The notes under the pieces are model-generated. The model ran no database searches and was not told where the DNA came from. It worked only from the letters and a program-made list of their open reading frames with translations. Positions 1 to 6,039 of a stretch of 20,126 bases of DNA are shown here, in pieces. Made by a program: the position numbers and the translations under genes. Source of the stretch: a virus. Location of the stretch: the IMG/VR virus record IMGVR_UViG_3300042691_007261, positions 1 to 20,126 of that record; one strand, 5' to 3'. Each line of letters starts with the position of its first letter. Position 1 is the stretch's first letter.

Positions 1-1
1 T

Positions 2-529
2 CGGCAGGGCGTTTCTTTCACTATTCTTGACCAGCAGGACTTTATTCAAGAACTTCGCACTGGTCTTTATGCCGTTGACTTATTCCTAAAGACAGTCAAC
101 CCAGACGGGGCTAGAAGAAAAACTAAGGTCTACTCTGTAGATACTCCGAGAGCCAGAAGGTATAACCCTAAGGAATTGGTCTACACCACTAGCACCAAAG
201 ACTTAGTTGTCCCACCTGGCACTGGAAACACTGGCTCAACTACTTTAGGGTTGGCTAATATCAATGCCACTTTCTTGACTAGCCAAGCGGGATGGACTCC
301 AGCACTAACTCTAAAAAGTTATTCAGGGAACAAATCTTTGACCCTAAGCAATACTTCAGCCAATGTAAATACATCGGCTTCTACTATAACTTTGACTGCT
401 GGCTACTCTGACACCTTATCTACAATAGGTATGGTAGACCCGGGCACTTGGGACTTGTACGCAACGCACACAAATAACAGCGTTGTACTAATTACATCAG
501 GAAACCTAAAAATCAACCTAAACGGTTAG
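2..529 (+). CDS. Virion-associated protein, 5'-truncated; LtfC-like beta-sandwich C-terminus (tentative)
   Basis: The reading frame is open from base 2 to the TAG at 527-529, so the gene starts upstream of the window; a TTG at 176 is an internal codon, since coding-like sequence continues in frame before it. About 175 residues are visible. The last 80 residues alternate hydrophobic and Ser/Thr residues. They follow the pattern of a small phage beta-sandwich domain: a strand ending in LTLS, a strand with STITLTAG, a PGTWDLYAT strand and a final TSGNLKIN strand. This resembles LtfC-like or BppU-N-like domains of actinophage virion proteins. That is recall of a pattern, not a search. Its position just before the tail terminator suggests a connector, decoration or tail protein. 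It could also be the end of a larger structural protein. Its function is not established. Confidence 0.6.
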   Translation, partial: RQGVSFTILDQQDFIQELRTGLYAVDLFLKTVNPDGARRKTKVYSVDTPRARRYNPKELVYTTSTKDLVVPPGTGNTGSTTLGLANINATFLTSQAGWTPALTLKSYSGNKSLTLSNTSANVNTSASTITLTAGYSDTLSTIGMVDPGTWDLYATHTNNSVVLITSGNLKINLNG

Positions 530-567
530 TTCTACAATAGAAGTAGCCCCTAAAAGAAAGTAAAAAC

Positions 568-786
568 ATGGTACACATTCAGACAAACTTTACTGCCGAA
601 GCAATGAACACTGGTAAGAAAGCAACAGTAGCACCCGTAAAAGCAGAGCCTAAGAAAAAGGTAAAGCCTGAGCCTGTTGCTGAAGTTGTAGTAGAAACTC
701 CAGTAGTTGAAGAAGTTGTAGTAGTCGAAGATACTCCAGTTGTTGAAGAAACAGTTGTAGTTGAAGAGGCTCCACTAGCCGAATAA
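568..786 (+). CDS. Small protein with Val/Glu/Pro tandem repeats, unknown function
   Basis: A 72-residue protein starts at ATG 568, 38 bases after the previous stop, with only a weak purine-rich site (GAAAG) upstream. Residues 17-35 are rich in Lys, Pro and Ala. Residues 40-72 consist almost entirely of Val, Glu, Thr and Pro and form an imperfect 12-residue repeat in which TPVVEE recurs at residues 44 and 56. The composition suggests an extended, non-globular, highly acidic tail behind a basic segment. There is no signal peptide or membrane segment. It lies between virion genes and ends 10 bases before the tail terminator, so it is probably expressed with them. I do not recognise a family. 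A short spurious frame is possible but unlikely, given the tight packing and in-frame repeat. Confidence 0.6.
   Translation: MVHIQTNFTAEAMNTGKKATVAPVKAEPKKKVKPEPVAEVVVETPVVEEVVVVEDTPVVEETVVVEEAPLAE
697..774 (+). repeat. 36-bp imperfect tandem repeat encoding TPVVEE units
   Basis: ACTCCAGTAGTTGAAGAA at 697 recurs as ACTCCAGTTGTTGAAGAA at 733, one mismatch in 18 bases and 36 bases apart, with the intervening GTTGTAGT-type Val codons also repeated. It encodes the acidic tail of the small protein at 568-786 and could expand or contract by slippage. Confidence 0.7.
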
Positions 787-796
787 TAGGCAACTT

Positions 797-1300
797 ATGT
801 CAACTACATCAATCGCGGATGTTTCGAGTGATGCCCTCAATCTAAAAAATATGATGGATGGCATTATTTCTCGTATTGAAACTGTTTTTCAGTCATACAA
901 TGTGCCACTTCCATCACGCCGTTATTGGACAATGGGTGAGGTAGCCGTTGACTGCGAGCAGGTAGTTGTCAACTTCCTACAAATGTACTTAGGTACACCT
1001 GGCGACGAGCAATCAACCCCGCAGCGTTGCCATGTACCACGCACTGCTACGGTAGTTATTAGTATTTCAAGACCTGTAGCCACTGTGGGTCAAAATGGCA
1101 GACCGCCTAGTGGCGATAAAATCACCGAAAGTTCTTACACTTCTGCTATTGATGCTTGGGTTCTTATGGAGTGTATCCGTGAATTTGATGTGTGGGATGA
1201 TTCTGGATACGGTTTGGGAGTAATTGCCACTATTGACACTTCTGGTCCAGAGGGCGGTTTCCAAACTGTCAATATGCAACTAACACTAGCGGTACCTTAA
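797..1300 (+). CDS. Tail terminator protein
   Basis: This 167-residue protein matches the layout I associate with actinophage tail terminators. It has an N-terminal helix (residues about 10-35), then PLPSRRYW, a VAVDCEQVVV strand, YLGTPGDE, a C-x-VPRTATVVI strand, and a C-terminal segment with a GPEGGFQ turn and a final beta strand. Tail terminators form the hexameric ring that caps the tail tube and joins it to the head connector. The length fits the family (about 130-170 residues). The start is ATG 797, with AGG of TAGGCAACTT acting as a short Shine-Dalgarno site; nearly the same context precedes the hub gene at 8785. One base separates it from the next gene, so translation is probably coupled. 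The assignment is by motif recall, and a head-tail joining protein of similar fold is the alternative. Confidence 0.7.
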   Translation: MSTTSIADVSSDALNLKNMMDGIISRIETVFQSYNVPLPSRRYWTMGEVAVDCEQVVVNFLQMYLGTPGDEQSTPQRCHVPRTATVVISISRPVATVGQNGRPPSGDKITESSYTSAIDAWVLMECIREFDVWDDSGYGLGVIATIDTSGPEGGFQTVNMQLTLAVP

Positions 1301-1301
1301 A

Positions 1302-1865
1302 ATGCCTAGGGGGTTTCCAGACAGTTGGGGCACCTACGCCGCTGGTAAAATTTGGAGAAATGTTAGGGGTTCGGCTAGCCGTGCCTATCGAGCAGGGGCT
1401 AGGGCTACTGGCGGTTCCAATCATTATTCATACAAATTTAGCCGTCTAAATCTATACAGACCTATTTTAAATGCTTATCTAAAAACCCCTGCTGGACCAC
1501 TTTGGCGTACCTTACAAGTTAGGGGCAGAATTACTTTAGTTTTAGCAAGAAGACAAGTAGGCGTAGACACTGGTGCACTAAAAAGGTCTATAACTATGTC
1601 TCATAAAACTACCTCTTACGGTCAAGAATTGAAAATAGGCTCTGAAAATAAAATTGCCTATCTACATCACGAAGGAACTAGGCCACACCTAATTACTCCT
1701 AAAAATGCCCCTCAACTTGTATTTATGAGTAAGGGCAGAATTATTAGGACTCAGTTAGTTAGACACCCAGGAACTAAGCCAAACAGGTACCTATCTGACC
1801 AACTTTTTGTTTTTCAGGATTTAGGTGCTGTTTACAGAGGCAAGTCTTTCCCTAAAGTGAAATAG
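1302..1865 (+). CDS. HK97 gp10-like tail completion / neck protein
   Basis: This 187-residue protein has the hallmark order of HK97 gp10-like proteins. A basic N-terminus precedes an Arg-rich helix leading into VGVDTGALKRSI (residues about 87-98). Then come IGSENKIAYLHHEGTRPH, LITPKNAPQLVF, an HPGTKPNRYL motif and a C-terminal helix. Family members act at the head-tail interface as completion or neck proteins. The first 60 residues (Gly, Ser, Tyr and Arg-rich) are longer than in compact members and look like a lineage-specific extension. The start is ATG 1302, one base after the terminator stop, without a clear Shine-Dalgarno site, consistent with translational coupling. By my count 16 of its 20 Arg codons are AGA/AGG, unlike the preceding gene, where CGN dominates. 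Confidence 0.72.
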   Translation: MPRGFPDSWGTYAAGKIWRNVRGSASRAYRAGARATGGSNHYSYKFSRLNLYRPILNAYLKTPAGPLWRTLQVRGRITLVLARRQVGVDTGALKRSITMSHKTTSYGQELKIGSENKIAYLHHEGTRPHLITPKNAPQLVFMSKGRIIRTQLVRHPGTKPNRYLSDQLFVFQDLGAVYRGKSFPKVK

Positions 1866-1953
1866 TAAAAATCAATAGTTTTTTTATAAAGTAAAATAGT
1901 CATAGGTTGAAACGCAACCAAATTACACATTCACAAGAAAGACTATACAGAAT
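1866..1953 (+). promoter_or_regulatory. Non-coding gap with small hairpin and possible -10 boxes upstream of tail chaperone genes
   Basis: This 88-base AT-rich gap is the longest non-coding stretch in the window. It contains a perfect 5-bp stem, GGTTG (1905-1909) and CAACC (1915-1919), with a 5-base loop; no T-run follows, so it is not a standard terminator. Upstream lie TATAAA (1885-1890) and TAAAAT (1892-1897), either of which could be a -10 box, but I see no convincing -35. Purine-rich AAGAAAG at about 1935 may help ribosome binding for ATG 1954. It may hold a promoter for the tail assembly genes; this is a weak inference. Confidence 0.3.
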
Positions 1954-2280
1954 ATGGCCAGATTTAAAGACTTCGGTAGCGGCGGAGATGCTTCTGAAAA
2001 AGAACCAATTTCATTCAAACTGTGGGGCGAAGAGTTCCACTGCGTTCCAGTAATTCAAGGAAAACTTTTACTTGAAATCGTTTCTGACTCTACTTCAGAG
2101 GACACATCTAAGTCCGCTCAGGTTATGGAAAAATTCTTTTCTGCTGTACTAAAGCCTGAGAGTAAGAAGGCGTTTGACATTATTCTTTCAGACCAAGAAA
2201 AAATTACAAGTCTAGAGACGCTAAGCGAAATTGTTGCTTGGCTAATGGAAGAGTACTCAAACCGCCCAAAAGAGCAGTAG
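1954..2280 (+). CDS. Tail assembly chaperone, short form (gpG-like)
   Basis: This 108-residue protein sits directly upstream of the overlapping frame and the tape measure gene, the classic position of the gpG/gpGT chaperones that load the tape measure protein for tail tube assembly. It has an N-terminal beta segment (PISFKLWGEEFHCVPV, residues about 18-33), then KLLLEIV and amphipathic helices to the end. This is typical of short tail assembly chaperones of actinophages. The start is ATG 1954 after an 88-base gap. The stop is TAG 2278-2280, ten bases after the end of heptamer 2265-2271, where ribosomes can shift to frame -1 and make the longer form. The role is assigned from position, overlap and layout; the sequence family itself is weakly conserved. 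Confidence 0.8.
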   Translation: MARFKDFGSGGDASEKEPISFKLWGEEFHCVPVIQGKLLLEIVSDSTSEDTSKSAQVMEKFFSAVLKPESKKAFDIILSDQEKITSLETLSEIVAWLMEEYSNRPKEQ

Positions 2281-2687
2281 ACGGTCTTTTAGAGTGGGCG
2301 GTCAATCTATGGCCGTATGTAAACGGGAAAGCAGTGATGAATGGCTTACAACTTTCAAGCATGGAAGCAAGCGATATGTTAGATGTCATTCACTATCTTT
2401 TTGAAGAAGATATGCGTTACTCTTCGGGAGAACAGGCAGAAGCGGTAGAAAAGTCTAGAGAAATAATTTACAAACAACTTTACGATGTTGATTACTTATT
2501 TTCTGGCAATTCTTCTAGGTCGTCAAGAAACGCCAATAACGGTGGGTCATTCAATGACTTTGACGATATTCAACCTTTTGACCCAAAGAAAAAGGTAACG
2601 AAGCCTTACATCCCTCCTACTCAATTTGACCCAGATACCGGGCTACCAATGAGTGGCAATGGATTACTAGAAGCACCGCTCAACTAA
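2238..2687 (+). CDS. Tail assembly chaperone, frameshift extension (gpT part of gpGT-like fusion)
   Basis: This frame lies in -1 relative to the short chaperone and is open from about 2178. It has no convincing own start: the TTG at 2238 lacks a Shine-Dalgarno site. It is therefore best read as the downstream half of a fusion made by -1 frameshifting. After slippage at 2265-2271 the product would read ...NRPK then RAVDGLLEW, joining 106 residues of the short form to 138 residues here (about 244 in total). The extension begins with a Trp-containing segment (EWAVNLWPYVNG), has helices with LFEEDMRY and a KQLYDVDY segment, and ends in a Pro-rich tail (PYIPPTQFDPDTGLP). That fits long-form chaperones. 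Its stop codon overlaps the Shine-Dalgarno sequence of the tape measure gene. Confidence 0.75.
   Translation: MANGRVLKPPKRAVDGLLEWAVNLWPYVNGKAVMNGLQLSSMEASDMLDVIHYLFEEDMRYSSGEQAEAVEKSREIIYKQLYDVDYLFSGNSSRSSRNANNGGSFNDFDDIQPFDPKKKVTKPYIPPTQFDPDTGLPMSGNGLLEAPLN
2265..2271 (+). promoter_or_regulatory. Programmed -1 ribosomal frameshift site, CCCAAAA
   Basis: In the frame of the short chaperone this reads C CCA AAA, an exact X XXY YYZ heptamer at codons 105-106, ten bases before the stop codon begins to matter. Slipping back one base enters the open downstream frame. A weaker alternative in the same phase is A GAA AAA at 2196-2202. No strong downstream hairpin is obvious by eye. A -1 shift at this position between tail genes is a conserved feature of siphoviruses. 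Confidence 0.75.
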
Positions 2688-2695
2688 GGAGGTGA
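2685..2695 (+). promoter_or_regulatory. Full-length Shine-Dalgarno site of the tape measure gene
   Basis: TAAGGAGGTGA is complementary over all 11 bases to the 3' end of bacterial 16S rRNA (TCACCTCCTTA). Eight bases separate it from ATG 2704. It is by far the strongest ribosome binding site in the window; its first three bases are the stop codon of the chaperone extension. It fixes the start of the tape measure gene. Confidence 0.85.
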
Positions 2696-2703
2696 GACAA
2701 TAA

Positions 2704-5700
2704 ATGCCAGTCGTAGGTGAAGCCCATATTATCGTTAGGGCCATCACTACCAATGTTGCCAAAGACATTAAAAATGGATTCAATGGCGTAAGTGGTAGTG
2801 GAGGAAAGAGCGCAGAAAAAGCAGGTGAAAATTTATCTGCAAAGTTTATGCGTGGCTTTAATAAGGGTTCTGAAATAAACTTTATGTCTGGAATCTCTAA
2901 AGGTTTACAAGAGATGACTCCCCAAGCGCAACAAGGTTACGATGCAATCAATCAATTAATTGTTACGGGCTACAAGGGTTCAGTAATGGGTAGCGCACTT
3001 GCTGGCTCCATCGGTGTGATTATTGGTGCTCTTGTCTCCTTAGTTGCTGCCGCTGCTGGTGCTGCCACATCTATAACAGCGGTAATCGGGCTATTTATAG
3101 CAATGAAGGCTGCCACTGCCGTAGCAAAAATGGCATTTAATGGAGTTGGAGAAGCAGTACAACAAGCAACTCAGCAACAAAAGGCACAAGTAGAGACGCT
3201 AAAAAATCTGCGTGAAGAACTTCAGCAACTAAAGTTCGATGCTGAAGATGCTGCTTTAGCCGAAGAACAGGCTGCCATATCTCTAGAAAAAGCCCGTGAA
3301 GGATTAGCAAGAACTGCCGATTTACCAGCAGATAGTCGTGCTCGTCGAGAATCAGAACTTCAATACAAGCAAGCGGAACTAAACTACCGTAGGGCTAAAG
3401 ACAGAAGTGCTGACCTAAATGAAGAATTAAGAACAGGAGCAAAGGCTAGAGCAAAGGCCGCTGCTCAAGACCCTTATGCGAACCTAACAGCAACTCAAAA
3501 AGGATTTGCTAAATTTCTTGTAAAACTACAGCCTATTTTTAAAATTCTAAGAGAGGCTGTGGCTAAAGGTTTCTTACCTCTACTACAAGAGGGCTTAAGC
3601 AAACTTATGACTTCTGGTACTTTTGACGCTATTTTTAACGGTATTAAAAATATTGGAAGTGCTTTAGGGCAAGCATCTAAAGTTTTATTTGAATTTTTCT
3701 CTTCCGCTGATACCGCTAGATATCTAAGAGAAATATTTGAACAAATTTCTTATGTCATAAAAGAGTTCGGTCCTCTCTTATCTAAATTCTTTGAAGCATT
3801 CTTTAGAATTATGGCTGCTTCTACGCCTATTACAAAAAAACTTGTAGATTTTATCTCTAAACTTTTAGACGATTTTATTGCTCTGTTAGACAGAACTGGC
3901 GACACAGGGCTAATGAAATTTTTCATTACTGCTGGAGATATGGCTGCCAAATTTGGAAAAATATTTGGCAACATTTTTGGTGGGTTTGTCAAAATTGTTG
4001 AAGCAAACTTTGGGCCCGGTACTGGTGGAGATTATTTACTAAACTGGCTAATAGAAGCCACTGAAGGATTCGGCACTTTAGGGAAAAGTGGCAGTGGACT
4101 AAAAACTTTCTTTAACGATATAGCAATCAACGCTAAAAAAATGTTTAGCGGTATTGGCTCAATTGTCAAACAAATTGTACAATTTGGTGCCGACCCCAAC
4201 ATCGGTGTGTTTTTTGAAGAAATAAAAAAGGCTGCTCCTTTCTTCAGTAGTATTCTGAAAAAGGCTGGACAAGCATTACCTACTGTTGGCAAATTAATTA
4301 CAAAAATTGTTGAAATCTTAGACAAACTTACAGACGACGCTGCTATAGATAATTTCTTTAAGACCTTGCTTACTGGTGCCGATATATTTAGCAAAATGCT
4401 GGGAAATCCAGTCGTCAAAAGCGTTATGGCATTTACTGGCCAAATTAAGGCTGTAACGCTCGGTATTGGTGAAATTGGTAAAAAGGCTAAACCAGTATTT
4501 GATTTCCTAACTCAAACAGTTACCAATGTAACTGGATTCTTTGGTAAAGCCCAAGAAGTCGCTACTGGAGTAAAAGAAGCGTTTGGTACCGTTGTAACGG
4601 TAAACGCTGGTATGAGAAGTGCCATTAAGAAGACCACGGATAGTTTTAAAAAAGCAGCAGAAGTATGGCCTAAGTTTTCAAATGGAATTAACCAAGCCAG
4701 AGACTACACTGGACTTCTATCTAAGAAAAGTGGAGCGTTTCTAAAAAACGCCACAGATGGCACTCGTAAATATCTAGCCAGCAACAACTTGCTAGTTGCT
4801 TCATATGGTCGCCTAAGACTAGCCATTGAAACTACTGCCCTAAGATTTAACTTATTCAAGACTGGTGCTCTAAAAGGTTTTACTCAGATGGCTGCTAGCC
4901 AAAATAAATCCATTGCTTTATTTGGAAGAATGGGTAAATTTATGGTTGGACATCCAATTTTGATTCTTATCGGTCTTATTGTTGGTGCCTTTATAACTCT
5001 TTACACAACTAATGAAAAATTCCGTAATCAGATAAACGACACATTTAAACCAGCCTTAGATGCAATTGGCGAAGCATTAAGAGTAATTATGGTTGCTCTA
5101 CAACCAGTAATTTTGCAGTTCCAAAGACTTATGGACACTCTTTTTGGCGGAGAGGCTGGAGGCGGTGGAGGTCCATTAACTAAATTCTTTGTAATGCTTG
5201 CTGAGTATATTTCTAAAGTTGTACAAGTTATGGCCCCATTGATTGCTGAACTAATAACTAAACTTATGCCAATAGTAGAAATGTTATTGAACCTACTAAT
5301 TCCAATAGTCAAGGTAGTTATGACACTTTGGATGGCAATTCAAGGTGCTCTTATGACAGTCATACTTAAGTTGGCAGAAGCCTTTATGAAGATAGTAAGC
5401 GTAATTGTTAAACTACTTATGCCTGTACTTGATGGCATAATGGCATATTTAGTCCCACTTATGAATGTTTGGGTTCAAATCATAGAACTTATTGCTGCCT
5501 TTTTTGAGGCTCTATTTAGTGGCGACTGGGAAAAATTTGGCACAATATTCAAACAAATTGGTCAAAATATTATTCAATCTTTGGCTGATATGTTTACTGG
5601 ATTTGTGAACTTAATTATTTCTTTATTGAATTTATTGTTCAAATTGGCGATGGCTCATCCGCTTATTGGGTTCCTAGCAGATAGCGTAAAGGCTCTTTCT

Positions 5701-6039
5701 GGTGGGACAATAGATATTAAAGCATCGGTAGATAAAGGTCTAATTCCTAATGTTCCTCGTATGATTGTTCCTCAAATGTTTGCTGAAGGTGGAGTTGTAT
5801 CACCGTCTGCTGGCGGAACTTTGGGTATTATTGCTGAGGCTGGTAGACCAGAGCGCGTTGAGCCACTTGACCCAGACGGTCTATCTAAGAGAGATAAGGC
5901 AATGATTGCTTTGATGGGCGGGGGTAGCGGTGGAATGAACATCACTGTAAACGGCACCCCAGATATGGATATCAACGCTCTTGCCGCCGAAGTAAGTAGA
6001 AGACTTGCTTTCCAAATGCGTAAAGGTGCTGCTTACTAA
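2704..6039 (+). CDS. Tail tape measure protein
   Basis: This 1111-residue protein follows the chaperones, as tape measure genes do. It sets tail length and is released on DNA ejection. Domains visible: residues 97-135 strongly hydrophobic and Ala/Gly-rich; about 150-255 an Ala/Glu/Lys/Arg-rich predicted coiled coil; about 260-300 the segment with QPIFKILREAVAKGFLPLL typical of actinophage tape measures; a long helical middle; and hydrophobic stretches at about 747-770, 844-939 and 965-995. The C-terminus has FAEGGVVSP and AEAGRPERVEPL (about 1026-1050), the usual tape measure tail motif, then a Gly-rich linker and an amphipathic end. There is no peptidase or lysozyme motif that I can see. At roughly 1.5 angstrom per residue the length predicts a tail of about 165 nm. 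Its stop codon overlaps the next ATG by one base. Confidence 0.93.
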   Translation: MPVVGEAHIIVRAITTNVAKDIKNGFNGVSGSGGKSAEKAGENLSAKFMRGFNKGSEINFMSGISKGLQEMTPQAQQGYDAINQLIVTGYKGSVMGSALAGSIGVIIGALVSLVAAAAGAATSITAVIGLFIAMKAATAVAKMAFNGVGEAVQQATQQQKAQVETLKNLREELQQLKFDAEDAALAEEQAAISLEKAREGLARTADLPADSRARRESELQYKQAELNYRRAKDRSADLNEELRTGAKARAKAAAQDPYANLTATQKGFAKFLVKLQPIFKILREAVAKGFLPLLQEGLSKLMTSGTFDAIFNGIKNIGSALGQASKVLFEFFSSADTARYLREIFEQISYVIKEFGPLLSKFFEAFFRIMAASTPITKKLVDFISKLLDDFIALLDRTGDTGLMKFFITAGDMAAKFGKIFGNIFGGFVKIVEANFGPGTGGDYLLNWLIEATEGFGTLGKSGSGLKTFFNDIAINAKKMFSGIGSIVKQIVQFGADPNIGVFFEEIKKAAPFFSSILKKAGQALPTVGKLITKIVEILDKLTDDAAIDNFFKTLLTGADIFSKMLGNPVVKSVMAFTGQIKAVTLGIGEIGKKAKPVFDFLTQTVTNVTGFFGKAQEVATGVKEAFGTVVTVNAGMRSAIKKTTDSFKKAAEVWPKFSNGINQARDYTGLLSKKSGAFLKNATDGTRKYLASNNLLVASYGRLRLAIETTALRFNLFKTGALKGFTQMAASQNKSIALFGRMGKFMVGHPILILIGLIVGAFITLYTTNEKFRNQINDTFKPALDAIGEALRVIMVALQPVILQFQRLMDTLFGGEAGGGGGPLTKFFVMLAEYISKVVQVMAPLIAELITKLMPIVEMLLNLLIPIVKVVMTLWMAIQGALMTVILKLAEAFMKIVSVIVKLLMPVLDGIMAYLVPLMNVWVQIIELIAAFFEALFSGDWEKFGTIFKQIGQNIIQSLADMFTGFVNLIISLLNLLFKLAMAHPLIGFLADSVKALSGGTIDIKASVDKGLIPNVPRMIVPQMFAEGGVVSPSAGGTLGIIAEAGRPERVEPLDPDGLSKRDKAMIALMGGGSGGMNITVNGTPDMDINALAAEVSRRLAFQMRKGAAY

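Noticed and set aside
1905-1919. GGTTG/CAACC hairpin as a rho-independent terminator
   Set aside because: The stem is only 5 bp and no T-run follows; it is kept only as part of the regulatory gap.
3750-5312. Several antisense frames of 80-128 codons inside the tape measure gene
   Set aside because: They lie opposite a clear tape measure protein, have no ribosome binding sites, and their composition mirrors the sense strand.
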